A DNA stretch of 64,000 bases, from assembly GCF_003073375.1 (NCBI RefSeq), contig NZ_CP029002.1:668001-732000 (forward strand), read 5' to 3'. The notes under the pieces were generated by a model. The model did no database searches, was not told where the DNA came from, and saw nothing but the letters and a program-made list of their open reading frames with translations. This DNA is from Lysinibacillus sp. 2017. GTDB lineage: Bacteria; Bacillota; Bacilli; Bacillales_A; Planococcaceae. Positions 10,984 through 19,509 of the stretch are shown here, one piece after another. Both the position numbers and the translations under genes were made by a program. Each line of letters starts with the position of its first letter. The stretch's first letter is position 1.

Positions 10984-11394
10984 ATGCGCATCGGATCGCA
11001 AGGGGATTTAGCTATTCAAGCATCAAAACTTTCTACGCCTTCACCTAAAGAAGAGACAGTTAAGGTAGAAACAACGCAAATAGTAAAAGAGAGTGCTGGA
11101 AATACACAGCAAGTTAATGCACAAATGGTAAGTACACAAGCATTTGGCGAAGAACAAACAGGAGCTAGCGTAAAAGAAAAGCTTGATGAAGCTGTAAAAT
11201 CTATAAATGAATTTTTAAAAACGCAACACAAGTCATCAAAATTTGTATTCCATGAGGGATTAGATAAATATTATGTGCAATTAGTAGATGCAGAAACAGA
11301 TGAAGTAATTAAGGAAATCCCTCCAGAGAAATTATTAAATGCTTTTTATGAAATGAAAAAGCAGGCCGGGATGATTGTAGACGAAAAAATTTAA
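10984..11394 (+). CDS. flaG: FlaG family flagellar protein
   Basis: 136 residues, ATG preceded by AAGGAGG. The N-terminal half is low-complexity and polar. The C-terminal half carries the FlaG family core: a helix (LDEAVKSINEFLKTQ), then KFVFHEGLDKYYVQLVD and the segment DEVIKEIPPEKLLNAF. FlaG is a small protein encoded next to fliD and implicated in filament length control; its mechanism is not settled. First gene of the flaG-fliD-fliT-fliS cluster, 18 bp before fliD, behind a sigma-D-like promoter. Confidence 0.9.
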   Translation: MRIGSQGDLAIQASKLSTPSPKEETVKVETTQIVKESAGNTQQVNAQMVSTQAFGEEQTGASVKEKLDEAVKSINEFLKTQHKSSKFVFHEGLDKYYVQLVDAETDEVIKEIPPEKLLNAFYEMKKQAGMIVDEKI

Positions 11395-11412
11395 TTTTAG
11401 GAGGAAATAATT

Positions 11413-13002
11413 ATGGTATCACGTATTGGTGGACTAGCTTCGGGGATGGATATCGATAGTCTTGTAGAAAAATTAATGTCAGCAGAAAAGGCCCCTTTAA
11501 ATAAGTTATATCAAAATAAACAAAAATATGAGTGGCAACGTGATGCATATCGTGACGTTAACAAAAAATTGAAATCTTTCGATGAATACATTCAAAAGAA
11601 TATGATGTATAAAAAAGATTTTGCTAAAAAAACAGTTGTAAGTTCGAATAGTGCTGTATCTGCAACACCTACATCTGCTCAAAATGGACAAACATTAAAT
11701 ATTAACAATGTTACTCAAATAGCAAGAGCTGGAAATGCAACTGGTGGCGGTAAATTATCAGAAGATGATGTAGTTATTGCTGCAGGTTCTGCGGGTTCTA
11801 CAAAGTTAAGTGAATTAAATGGTGGAGCAGGCGTTATTATATCTGGGCCAGTAAAATTATCAGTATTACAAACGGATGGTTCATATAAAGATGTAAACTT
11901 AAACTTCTCAGAAAACGATACAATTGACGATGTAATTTCTAAGTTGAAAAATGGTGAAGATGGCAAGGGTACAGGTTTAAATGCCTTCTATGATGAAGCT
12001 ACAGGACGTATCTCAATGTCTACACGAGCAACAGGTGCAGGAAAAGAATTCGAATATACAGTTGTAGATGAAAACAACCCAAATGATAATCCAACAACAT
12101 CTACAGTATTTACAAGTGTATTTGTTGATTCAGGTGAAGATTTCTTTGGTCAACTTGGATTCTCAGGTGGTAAAGGTTTAATTACAAATGGTGAAAATGC
12201 TAAGCTAGAAGTAAATGGCATGCAAATCGAACGACAAACAAACACTTTTGAATTAGATGGTTTTAACATCACATTAAATAACACATTCAATGGAACAGGA
12301 GTTCAACCTATTTCGTTAACTGCTAAAACAGATACAGATAATATGGTTAATAAGATTAAAGAGTTTGTTGACACTTATAATGGCTTAATTGAATCGTTAA
12401 ATTCACAAGTTAGAGAAAAGAATTACCGTGATTATACTCCATTAACAGATGAGCAAAAGAAAGATATGGAAGAAAAAGAGATTGAAGCTTGGGAAGAAAA
12501 AGCTAAATCAGGATTACTTCGTGGCGACTCGATTATCCAAGGTGTTCTTTCAAATATGCGTACAAATATGTACTCTAAAGGTTCTGGCTCAAGCACAGAG
12601 TTTGATATGCTATTTAAAATCGGTATTACGACATCAAGTAAAACTTCTGAAAACGGTAAGTTAGAAATTGATGAAGATAAATTACGTGCAGCGATTGAAA
12701 AAGATCCTGATGCAGTATATGAAATGTTCTCTGGTACTATTGAAAACCCAGGAATTGCCGACCGTTTACAAAAATCGATTAAAACTGCAACAATTAATAT
12801 TGAGAAAAAAGCAGGTAAAGCTGACTCAGTAAATAATACGTTTAACTTAGGTCTTAAATTAAATGATACAGATACACGTATTACAAGCTGGAAAACAAAG
12901 TTAGAGAATATTGAAGCTCGTTATTGGAAGCAATTCACTGCGATGGAAACAGCAATTAACAAAGCAAACCAACAATCTACTTTATTCACAACAACTCAAT
13001 AA
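11413..13002 (+). CDS. fliD: Flagellar filament capping protein FliD (HAP2)
   Basis: 529 residues, ATG with AGGAGGAAA upstream. The N-terminus (VSRIGGLASGMDIDSLVEKL) is the classic FliD_N signature. The middle is the variable exposed region. The C-terminal part has the FliD_C coiled-coil character (MVNKIKEFVDTYNGLIESLN near residues 316-335, and a terminal helix MNKANQQS-like at the end). FliD caps the growing filament tip and assists flagellin folding after export; FliT and FliS, encoded directly downstream, are export chaperones. Length is typical of Bacillales FliD (about 500). No damage seen. Confidence 0.97.
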   Translation: MVSRIGGLASGMDIDSLVEKLMSAEKAPLNKLYQNKQKYEWQRDAYRDVNKKLKSFDEYIQKNMMYKKDFAKKTVVSSNSAVSATPTSAQNGQTLNINNVTQIARAGNATGGGKLSEDDVVIAAGSAGSTKLSELNGGAGVIISGPVKLSVLQTDGSYKDVNLNFSENDTIDDVISKLKNGEDGKGTGLNAFYDEATGRISMSTRATGAGKEFEYTVVDENNPNDNPTTSTVFTSVFVDSGEDFFGQLGFSGGKGLITNGENAKLEVNGMQIERQTNTFELDGFNITLNNTFNGTGVQPISLTAKTDTDNMVNKIKEFVDTYNGLIESLNSQVREKNYRDYTPLTDEQKKDMEEKEIEAWEEKAKSGLLRGDSIIQGVLSNMRTNMYSKGSGSSTEFDMLFKIGITTSSKTSENGKLEIDEDKLRAAIEKDPDAVYEMFSGTIENPGIADRLQKSIKTATINIEKKAGKADSVNNTFNLGLKLNDTDTRITSWKTKLENIEARYWKQFTAMETAINKANQQSTLFTTTQ

Positions 13003-13018
13003 TTGGAGCTAAAAATTA

Positions 13019-13381
13019 ATGGAACAGCAATTACAAGAGCTTTTACAAATCTCTGCTAAGCTGTACGAGAAGTTAGCGGAAAATCCAAATGAATCTGTAC
13101 GTGATGAATTTATTGAAGAAGTGAATTCATTATTAGATCAACGTGGCCTAATTGTAAAAAGTGTTTATGAATCAGGGTTTACTTTTGATAAAACGATTAA
13201 AATTCATCAAACACTTTTTGAATTAGACAAAGGCATTCGTGAGCGATTAGAGCGAATTCTTAAATCGATAAAAATGGATATGAGAGAATTGCATACGTCT
13301 AAAAAGTCAGATCAACAATACTTAAATCCATACGGTCATGTTCAAGTAATGGATGGAATGTATTATGATAAGAAAAAATAA
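13019..13381 (+). CDS. fliT: FliT-like flagellar export chaperone
   Basis: 120 residues, almost wholly helical, with the FliT-like pattern of an N-terminal helix (QQLQELLQISAKLYEKLAE) followed by a helix with EEVNSLLDQRGLIVK. It starts 16 bp after fliD with a GGAG ribosome site. In enterobacteria FliT is the FliD chaperone; here the role is inferred from weak similarity and position. The order fliD-fliT-fliS differs from the common fliD-fliS-fliT order of Bacillus subtilis. An ordinary helical YvyD-neighbour protein of other function cannot be excluded. Confidence 0.7.
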   Translation: MEQQLQELLQISAKLYEKLAENPNESVRDEFIEEVNSLLDQRGLIVKSVYESGFTFDKTIKIHQTLFELDKGIRERLERILKSIKMDMRELHTSKKSDQQYLNPYGHVQVMDGMYYDKKK

Positions 13382-13465
13382 ACCTTATTAAAAAAATCCG
13401 TGCTAATTGACCCTTTACCAAGTAAAATAGAACTATAAACAACAGCTTCAAAAGGAGTGTCTCTA

Positions 13466-13876
13466 TTGACAGCACACACTAATGCTTCTAATGCATATAA
13501 ACAAAATAGTGTAACTACCGCTTCGCCAGGTGAATTAACTTTAATGTTATATAATGGCTGCTTAAAGTTTTTAAATCGTGCAAAAATAGCGATTGCTGAT
13601 AAGAACATTGAAGAGAGAAATTACTATATTCAACGTTCACAAGCTATTATTGGTGAGTTAATGTCAACGTTAAATATGGACATTGAAATTTCAAAACAGA
13701 TGTTACCATTATATGATTATATGAATCGTCGTCTTACGGATGCCAATATCAAAAACGACGTAGCGATTATTGAAGAGGTCGAAGTTTTAGTAACAGAATT
13801 CCGTGATACATGGAAAGAAGTTATCAAAGTCACGCGTCAGCAGCAATATGGGACTGTAGGCAGCGAGCAAATTTAA
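13466..13876 (+). CDS. fliS: Flagellin export chaperone FliS
   Basis: 136 residues from TTG 13466. I chose this start because AAAGGAG lies at 13451-13457, about 8 nt upstream; the in-frame GTG at 13457 overlaps that ribosome site and is unlikely. The protein has the family signatures NAYKQNSVTTASPGELTLML and LYNGCLKFLNRA, then YIQRSQAIIGELMSTLN. FliS is a four-helix cytosolic chaperone binding the flagellin C-terminus before export. Last gene of the flagellar cluster, followed by a terminator. Confidence 0.95.
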   Translation: MTAHTNASNAYKQNSVTTASPGELTLMLYNGCLKFLNRAKIAIADKNIEERNYYIQRSQAIIGELMSTLNMDIEISKQMLPLYDYMNRRLTDANIKNDVAIIEEVEVLVTEFRDTWKEVIKVTRQQQYGTVGSEQI

Positions 13877-13883
13877 TCTTTCG

Positions 13884-13914
13884 AAGGGATCCAATTTCAT
13901 ATTGGATCCTTTTC
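13884..13914 (+). terminator. Terminator after fliS
   Basis: Perfect 12-bp stem AAGGGATCCAAT / ATTGGATCCTTT (outermost pairs A-T), 5-nt loop, followed by T-rich sequence. It ends the flagellar cluster. Confidence 0.85.
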
Positions 13915-13980
13915 TCATGATAAAATGTGATAAATTTCAACCATATACATATATATTAAATATAAAGTGAGGCGAAAAAT

Positions 13981-15648
13981 ATGAAACAAATAATAGAAGA
14001 TTGGCTACAATACTCGAATTATAAAGAGGAATTGGCTGACATAACAGATATTAAAGATCTTGAAGACCGCTTCCACCAACTCCTCCCATTCGGCACAGGC
14101 GGCATGCGCGGCAAACTCGGCGCGGGCACAAACCGCATCAACACGCATACAATTCGTCTCGTAGCAGAAGGACTTGCACGCCAAATCGCATCACAAGGTG
14201 AATTAGCGAAGCTTCGTGGTGTAGTAATCGCCTACGACACACGCCATTTTTCACAACAATTCGCCTACGAAACAGCAGGTGTACTCGCAGCACATGGTAT
14301 TCAAAGCTATGTATTCACAGAAAGCCGTCCAACTCCTGAACTAAGCTTCGCGGTACGCTATTTAGCCGCCTATGCAGGTGTAGTCATTACCGCAAGCCAC
14401 AATCCGAAAGAGTACAACGGTTTTAAAGTGTACGGTGAGGACGGGGCACAGTTAACACCACAATTTGCGGATGAAATTGTGGGACATATGAATGATGTGG
14501 AATCAATTTTTGCTATTGAATCGCTCGCAAAAGAACAGCTTCTTGAATCCGGTTTGTGCGTTGAAATTTTAGAAAAGCTGGATGACGCGTATGCACAGGC
14601 ATTAAACCGATTACAGACGGAACAAACGTTGACAAAAGATCTTGCAATTGTTTATACACCGCTACATGGGTCTGGGTTAGTACCAATTGTACGTGGACTA
14701 AAAGATTTTGGGTTTACGAAAGTCCAAGTTGTTGCGGTACAAGCGATTCAAGACGGGGCGTTTCCGACCGTTACGTATCCAAATCCCGAAGAGGCGGATG
14801 CGTTCAAATTAGCAATCGAACTTGGTCAAAGTGTTAATGCGGAATTATTGCTCGCGACAGACCCAGATGCTGATCGTTTAGGTGTTGCTGTGTTGGAAAA
14901 TGAGCAGTATCAGCTATTAACGGGCAATCAATTAGGGGCACTCCTACTTCATTACCTGCTTGAAACGAAAAACTTTCCAACGAATGCTGCGATGATCAAA
15001 ACGATCGTAACATCTGAATTTGGGACAGCCATTGCCAATAAATACGGCATTGCAACAGTCAACACGTTAACGGGCTTTAAATACATCGCAGAAAAAATCG
15101 CAGAATGGGAACAAACGGGTGAGCATAGCTTTATTTTTGGCTACGAGGAAAGCTACGGTTATTTAGCAGGGGACTTTGTGCGCGATAAGGATGCAGTGCA
15201 AATTGCATTGTTAACGGCAGAGATGGCAGCTTTTGAAAAAATGCGCGGGAAATCATTAATAAATCGATTAAACGAATTATACGACGAATTTGGTTGGTAT
15301 AAAGAGGCACTCGTATCGTTTACGTTTGATGGGGTGGAAGGTCAACAGCAAATTGCCGCTATTATGACGCAGTTTAGACAACAGCCTCCAACTCATTTTG
15401 CGAATTGCCAAGTGACAAAAATGGAGGACTACTTAGCTGGCAATGTTAACGGTTTGCCAAAAGCAGATGTCTTGAAATTTTATTTAGCGGATGATTCGTG
15501 GATTTGTGTACGACCATCTGGCACGGAGCCGAAATGTAAAATTTATATTGGGGTGAAAAAAGAAAGCCTAGATGACAGTGAACGAATGATCGAGGCTTTG
15601 AAGCAAGATTTACAACATATCGTTTCATCTCAAACACAAGTTATTTAA
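13981..15648 (+). CDS. pgcA: Alpha-phosphoglucomutase / phosphomannomutase family enzyme
   Basis: 555 residues, ATG with GAGGCG upstream. Motifs of the alpha-D-phosphohexomutase superfamily are present in order: substrate/phosphate loop GTGGMRGKLG near residue 40; catalytic serine loop TASHNPKEYNGFKVY near 138; metal loop DPDADRLG near 295; sugar loop GYEESYGYL near 390; phosphate-binding RPSGTEPK near 510. The enzyme interconverts glucose-6-phosphate and glucose-1-phosphate for UDP-glucose and wall glycan synthesis. It is a single gene between fliS and comK, each side terminated. The first 300 bp use noticeably more C- and G-ending codons than the rest. The PgcA name rests on length and motif match; phosphomannomutase activity is the alternative. 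Confidence 0.92.
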   Translation: MKQIIEDWLQYSNYKEELADITDIKDLEDRFHQLLPFGTGGMRGKLGAGTNRINTHTIRLVAEGLARQIASQGELAKLRGVVIAYDTRHFSQQFAYETAGVLAAHGIQSYVFTESRPTPELSFAVRYLAAYAGVVITASHNPKEYNGFKVYGEDGAQLTPQFADEIVGHMNDVESIFAIESLAKEQLLESGLCVEILEKLDDAYAQALNRLQTEQTLTKDLAIVYTPLHGSGLVPIVRGLKDFGFTKVQVVAVQAIQDGAFPTVTYPNPEEADAFKLAIELGQSVNAELLLATDPDADRLGVAVLENEQYQLLTGNQLGALLLHYLLETKNFPTNAAMIKTIVTSEFGTAIANKYGIATVNTLTGFKYIAEKIAEWEQTGEHSFIFGYEESYGYLAGDFVRDKDAVQIALLTAEMAAFEKMRGKSLINRLNELYDEFGWYKEALVSFTFDGVEGQQQIAAIMTQFRQQPPTHFANCQVTKMEDYLAGNVNGLPKADVLKFYLADDSWICVRPSGTEPKCKIYIGVKKESLDDSERMIEALKQDLQHIVSSQTQVI

Positions 15649-15660
15649 ATCATTTGATGA

Positions 15661-15690
15661 AGAGCGTGCTAGTTAATAGCCGCTTTTTTC
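15661..15690 (+). terminator. Probable terminator after pgcA
   Basis: AGCGTGCTA / TAGCCGCT stem with one mismatch and a short loop, followed by six T, 13 bp after the pgcA stop. Confidence 0.6.
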
Positions 15691-15717
15691 TTTGGAAATT
15701 GTCAATATTACTTAAAA

Positions 15718-15782
15718 TGAACCTTCAATTAAACGGCACCCGTACGGAATGTTAGCTGAACTAATCGGGCTAAATGGGACAC
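15718..15782. repeat. Copy of an intergenic motif with the tail TGAACTAATCGGGCTA
   Basis: The sequence begins TGAACCTTCAATTAA and ends GTTAGCTGAACTAATCGGGC. A second copy with the same ends but a different interior lies at 61444-61502. The interior here (around CCCGTACGG) shows only weak pairing. No coding potential. The rest of 15691-16080 is AT-rich with one 73-codon open frame at 15857-16078 that lacks a well-placed ribosome site; I see no convincing gene there. Confidence 0.5.
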
Positions 15783-16106
15783 GAATTATGTTTATTATGA
15801 CATTATATTTAAGAATATTCAGAATTCAATAGACATAGGAGGATTTAGTAGTTATAATGGTATATATTGGAATTAAAATTGCCTATATTCTATGTTTTTG
15901 TCCTTGTCTTGAGAATTCCACATCTAGAATCCTTTTAATAAATTCACCATTGAAAAGGGCTGAACCTTTTCATTACGATGGTCCAACCTCTCACTTTATG
16001 ATAGATTCCAACAAATTACTGCGAAAAGATTTTGAAAAAACGGTATGGATTGATTATTTTTTTATTGTTAAAAAGTAAACGTTTTCATTTTGTTTAGTTT
16101 GTAATT

Positions 16107-16230
16107 AAGGAGGTGAGTAGCATGTGAAAAGGGGAAAATAAAAAACCTTAAGTGGGGATCCCGGAAAGAATTCCACTTAAGGCTTTGGCCATCGGAGTAT
16201 ACCGACTTATTTTTAGTATACTCCTTTTAT
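16107..16230 (+). promoter_or_regulatory. Structured 5' leader of comK with a start-stop mini-ORF
   Basis: A strong ribosome site AAGGAGGTGA (16107-16116) is followed at ideal distance by ATG TGA (16122-16127), a start codon directly followed by a stop. The overlapping GTG at 16124 would encode five codons (MKRGK). Next come a 10-bp perfect stem CCTTAAGTGG / CCACTTAAGG (16146-16155 with 16173-16182) and a 9-bp perfect stem GGAGTATAC / GTATACTCC (16194-16202 with 16216-16224) followed by TTTTAT, terminator-like. I match it to no riboswitch class. It suggests leader-peptide or attenuation control of the downstream comK gene. Confidence 0.55.
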
Positions 16231-16272
16231 TGTCATTTGATAACCAAAAATGGATGAAGGAGGATAAAAATA

Positions 16273-16743
16273 ATGAAAGATTCACCAAATCTTACGAATG
16301 CGCGTGCTTTAATACCGCGACGGGACTACTATGGTAATTTATACACATTGATCGTGAAAACAGATGGGTTAGAGAAGTCTTCACTAACACCGTTGCAAAT
16401 ACTGGACAACCAATTGCGACGTACGGGCTCAAGTCTTAAGGGAGCGAAGGATGCTGCACGATTTATTATGGGAACGGCAACGATGCACCCATTATTACTT
16501 CAATTGCATCCAGCAATCCATACATGGTTTCCGACCGAGTCACCACGCAATGAAACATGTGCTTACCACGATGTTGTGATTCCTGTAAAGGAAAGTAAAG
16601 TGCGGATTCGCTATAATGAAACGTTACAATTTACGGGGTGGGTATATATCAATCACTATTTAACGCAGGATTCTTATTATCCACACGAAGAAAAAATCGT
16701 CGTCCAATGCGCGGAACTTCATGAAGATTATTTACTAAATTAA
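16273..16743 (+). CDS. comK: ComK family competence transcription factor, copy 1
   Basis: 156 residues, ATG with AAGGAGGAT upstream. The ComK family core is visible: SSLTPLQILDNQLRRTGSSL near residues 36-55, corresponding to the KPLQIVDRSCRFFGSS segment of B. subtilis ComK, then the hydrophobic MHPLLLQLHP and a TWFPTESP segment in the position of LFPTLSSTRP. It is shorter than B. subtilis ComK (192), lacking the C-terminal tail. ComK binds paired AT-rich boxes and activates DNA uptake genes. It is preceded by an unusual structured leader and followed by a terminator. A second paralogue lies at 25428-25925, and this copy is the more diverged of the two. Whether it is an activator, a partner or an antagonist cannot be read from sequence. 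Confidence 0.8.
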   Translation: MKDSPNLTNARALIPRRDYYGNLYTLIVKTDGLEKSSLTPLQILDNQLRRTGSSLKGAKDAARFIMGTATMHPLLLQLHPAIHTWFPTESPRNETCAYHDVVIPVKESKVRIRYNETLQFTGWVYINHYLTQDSYYPHEEKIVVQCAELHEDYLLN

Positions 16744-16751
16744 TAGAGATG

Positions 16752-16790
16752 AATCCTTACTTGATTGTATTTATAGGTAAGGATTTTTTT
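16752..16790 (+). terminator. Terminator after comK copy 1
   Basis: Nine-bp stem AATCCTTAC / GTAAGGATT with a 16-nt loop, followed by a T run. The remaining 16791-17013 is AT-rich with a TATAAT at about 16965 that may belong to the pilZ promoter. Confidence 0.75.
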
Positions 16791-17013
16791 GTGCGATTTT
16801 TGAAAGTGCTTTGTTTTGCAAAATTTGTTTGATAAAACAGAGAGAATGCGGTATATGTAAATCACTAGTATAAGTAAAAGATAGTTTTTCTATTATGATT
16901 TTAACGCAAGAATTATCGAAGGGATAATTCGTTCACATTATAGACAAATTATGGTACTTTAAATGTATAATAGTAAAAAATAATATAGTCGGGGAATATA
17001 GGAGGAAATAGAG

Positions 17014-17394
17014 ATGACGTTTAAAAGAACGGAAGGGTTTCGGTTTACATTTGGTGAACCGATTGATGCGAATTTTGTCATTTTAATAGACGGGAAGCCA
17101 GAAAATATTGAAAGATCAAAATATCCATGTGAAATTGTAGATATTAGTCCGCGCGGCATGAAAATTTTTTCCCATAAAAATATTGGTGAACAAAATAAGC
17201 AACTGGTACAACTTGAAGTTCAATTCATTTTGGATGAAGTTTTAATTAAAGCGGTTGGTGAAATTGTTTGGACAAAAGTTTTTGGGGAAAGAATTCAGTA
17301 TGGATTAATTTTCGAAAACCAATCCCATGTAGAAGAGCTTATCGTTAATGAATTAAAACTGCGTCGTAAAAAAGAAATTAGCCGCAGCAGATAA
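17014..17394 (+). CDS. PilZ domain protein
   Basis: 126 residues, ATG with TAGGAGGAAA upstream. The segment EIVDISPRGMKI near residues 45-56 is the D-x-S-x-x-G half of the PilZ motif; KRTEGFR at the N-terminus is in the place of the RxxxR half but has four residues between the arginines. The rest is a single beta-barrel-sized domain with a basic C-terminal tail (LRRKKEISRSR). PilZ proteins bind cyclic-di-GMP and modulate motility or polysaccharide synthesis. With the imperfect arginine motif, ligand binding is uncertain. It stands alone between comK and hpf. Confidence 0.8.
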   Translation: MTFKRTEGFRFTFGEPIDANFVILIDGKPENIERSKYPCEIVDISPRGMKIFSHKNIGEQNKQLVQLEVQFILDEVLIKAVGEIVWTKVFGERIQYGLIFENQSHVEELIVNELKLRRKKEISRSR

Positions 17395-17568
17395 TTTCGA
17401 TGAAACCAACCATTCTTCATAGGACCGCTACTTTCTATTTCCATTTCATTTTTTGGATAGCATTAAATTTCAGATTGTCGAAAAATGAAAAACTTTTTAA
17501 GCTGTAGCAGGAGTTTTTAGTTTTCTGTAGAACTAATCTAATATAGCCGTAATGAAGGAGGAGTTTGC

Positions 17569-18123
17569 ATGCTAAATTTTAACATTCGTGGTGAAAACAT
17601 TGAGGTAACTCCAGCAATTCGAGATCATGTAGAATCGAAAATTGAAAAAATTGAACGTTATTTCAACGAAGATCTTAACGCGAACGCGAACGTCAATTTA
17701 AAGGTTTATAACGACAAGCAAACAAAAGTAGAAGTAACCATTCCAATGAAGAATTTAACACTTCGAGCTGAGGAACGTCATAATGATATGTACGCAGCCG
17801 TTGATCTAATCGTCGACAAATTAGAACGCCAAATTCGTAAATATAAAACAAAAGTTAATCGTAAATTCCGTGATCGTGAAGGTGCAGGTCTTTACTTCGC
17901 AGCAGTTGCTCAAGCAGAACCTGTAACAGAAGGAAGCGAAGACGAATATACAATCGTACGTACGAAACAATTTGACTTGAAGCCGATGGACCAAGAGGAA
18001 GCGGTTCTACAAATGAACATGCTTGGTCATGATTTCTACATCTTTACTGACGCAGAAACAGACGGAACAAACATCGTCTACAAGCGTAAAGACGGTAAAT
18101 ACGGCATAATCGAAACGAACTAA
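17569..18123 (+). CDS. hpf: Ribosome hibernation promoting factor, long form
   Basis: 184 residues, ATG with AAGGAGGAG upstream. N-terminal S30AE domain (residues 1-100, [21 protein letters not shown]) followed by a linker and the C-terminal dimerisation domain (about 125-184, [32 protein letters not shown]). The long form dimerises 70S ribosomes into inactive 100S particles in stationary phase. Position directly upstream of secA is conserved in Bacillales (yvyD). A weak sigma-H-like arrangement (AGGAGTT about 14 nt before GAACT, 17509-17534) lies upstream; I would not rely on it. Confidence 0.96.
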   Translation: MLNFNIRGENIEVTPAIRDHVESKIEKIERYFNEDLNANANVNLKVYNDKQTKVEVTIPMKNLTLRAEERHNDMYAAVDLIVDKLERQIRKYKTKVNRKFRDREGAGLYFAAVAQAEPVTEGSEDEYTIVRTKQFDLKPMDQEEAVLQMNMLGHDFYIFTDAETDGTNIVYKRKDGKYGIIETN

Positions 18124-18138
18124 TCAATTAAATCTAAG

Positions 18139-18173
18139 CGGACTGCCCAACACAACGGGCGGTCCGTTTTTTA
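18139..18173 (+). terminator. Terminator after hpf
   Basis: Ten-bp stem CGGACTGCCC / GGGCGGTCCG with one G-T pair, 8-nt loop, then six T. Confidence 0.9.
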
Positions 18174-18229
18174 TTTTGTAGATTGGTGAAATCCATGTCA
18201 AAGGGAATTTGTTTTCAAATAAAGTGGTG

Positions 18230-18410
18230 ATTCGGGTGTTTCGTTTGGGCGGGCGCAGCACACATTAACAAAGCCTCTTTGCAAGAGTCTTTGCGAATGT
18301 TCTTTGTGCTGTGTGTAAGGCCCGCCCATTCAAGGTGTATCTATTTTCCCTTTACTTGTATTCACGTGCTGGCGCTTACAGTGGTAGGCGCCAGTCTTCT
18401 AATAGGGTGA
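18230..18410 (+). repeat. Repeat cluster 1, sub-family 2 unit (two hairpins)
   Basis: One unit between hpf and the cluster centre. The large hairpin spans 18247-18327 with GGGCGGGC / GCCCGCCC ends and an internally complementary core (CACAAAG and AGCACA type pairings). A spacer containing TTTACTTGTATTCACGTG follows, then a small hairpin CTGGCGC / GCGCCAG at 18369-18394. The same spacer and small hairpin recur, inverted, in clusters 2 and 3. No coding potential seen. Confidence 0.85.
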
Positions 18411-18545
18411 ACCCTTTTTATAAAGTAGGTGAAATCACAATGTATTTATTTAACATCTAAATACTGAAGACATTAACAACTATTGAACCCTATCCATACA
18501 TTCATCCCTTTATAAAAAGAGAATCTGTGCCAGTCCCTTTCTCAC
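18411..18545. other. Conserved AT-rich centre of repeat cluster 1
   Basis: Non-repetitive within the cluster but conserved between clusters: the string AACTATTGAACCCTATCC here (18478-18495) is the reverse complement of the corresponding string in the centres of clusters 2 and 3. It separates the two oppositely facing sub-families. No gene or promoter identified. Confidence 0.7.
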
Positions 18546-19300
18546 TTAATTCAACAGACTCGCTTTAAAAGTAAACGGCGCCTTTGCTCGTCAACAGCGC
18601 CGCCCCTGAATACATGCAAAGGCATAATGGATTACACTTTGATTTGGCAGGCCTAGCCCAAGGCGCAAAGAAGAGTCGTACAGATATGTGCAACATATCT
18701 TTGCGACTCTGGGCGCCAGCCTGCCAAAACCCGATACACTTTCATAACCTCTCTATTAGAAGATGATTAGCTCTGACAATCCCCTTGCTCACAAAATTCA
18801 ACGGACTCACTTTAAAAGTAAACGGCGCCTTTGCTCGTCAACAGCGCCGCCCCTGAATACATGCAAAAGTAGAATGGACTATCCTTTGATTTGGCAGGCC
18901 TAGCATACCGCAACAGTATCAGTAGTAGGGACACGTACCACGTGACCCTGCTGCTGATATGCGGTCGCCTGCAAAAACCCGATACACTTTCATAACCTCT
19001 CTATTAGAAGATGATTAGCTCTGACAATCCCCTTGCTCACAAAATTCAACGGACTCGCTTTAAAGAAAAACGGCGCCTTTGCTCGCCAACAGCGCCGCCC
19101 GTGAATACATGCAAAAATAGAATGGATTAGCCTATGATTTGGCAGGCCTAGCATACCGCAACAGTATCAGTAGTAGGGACACGTACCACGTGACCCTGCT
19201 GCTGATATGCGGTCGCCTGCCAAAACCCAATACACTTTCATAACCTCTCGATTAGAAGATGACTAGCTCTGACAATCCCTTCAACCCACAAAATTCAACG
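18546..19300 (-). repeat. Repeat cluster 1, sub-family 1 array (three units of about 247 bp)
   Basis: Three tandem units in the orientation opposite to clusters 2 and 3. Each has a small hairpin CGGCGC / GCGCCG (first at 18576-18602), the spacer GAATACATGCAAA-type, and a large hairpin bounded by GGCAGGC / GCCTGCC. Large hairpins: 18646-18725 (core type A, arms GAGTCG...CGACTC), 18893-18972 and 19141-19221 (core type B, arms ACCGCA...TGCGGT). Starts are 247 and 248 bp apart. A 60-codon open frame at 18584-18766 crosses hairpins and is not a gene. The array ends about 200 bp before secA; 19301-19509 holds only decayed repeat sequence and the secA promoter region. Confidence 0.9.
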
Positions 19301-19509
19301 GACGCACTTTTTAGAATGTCCGCACCCAGCCCACCGAAATACGAAACACTTGATTAGAAACTTGATTAGAAGACGATTAACCCCGCCATCACCCACTTTT
19401 GTCACAAATAAACCACCTAATCCCGAATTAATAGCATCACAATTTGCGCCGCGCGTATACATAATGGTAAAATGTAGCTTGAGACTATTATTGGGAAGTG
19501 ACCAATTCG

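Noticed and set aside
15857-16078. 73-codon frame between pgcA and comK
   Set aside because: GGAGG is too far from the ATG, composition is that of intergenic DNA, and no family features are seen.
16146-16230. Known riboswitch before comK
   Set aside because: No match by eye to T-box, SAM, preQ1, cyclic-di-GMP, guanidine or fluoride consensus sequences; kept as an unassigned leader.
16152-16337. 61-codon frame overlapping the comK leader
   Set aside because: It reads through both leader hairpins and into comK in another frame with no ribosome site.
18584-18766. 60-codon plus-strand frame in cluster 1
   Set aside because: It runs through two hairpins, has no ribosome site and disappears in the other repeat copies.
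18230-19300. Integron-type attC sites
   Set aside because: Imperfect hairpins of similar size, but no cassette genes between them and no integrase in the window.
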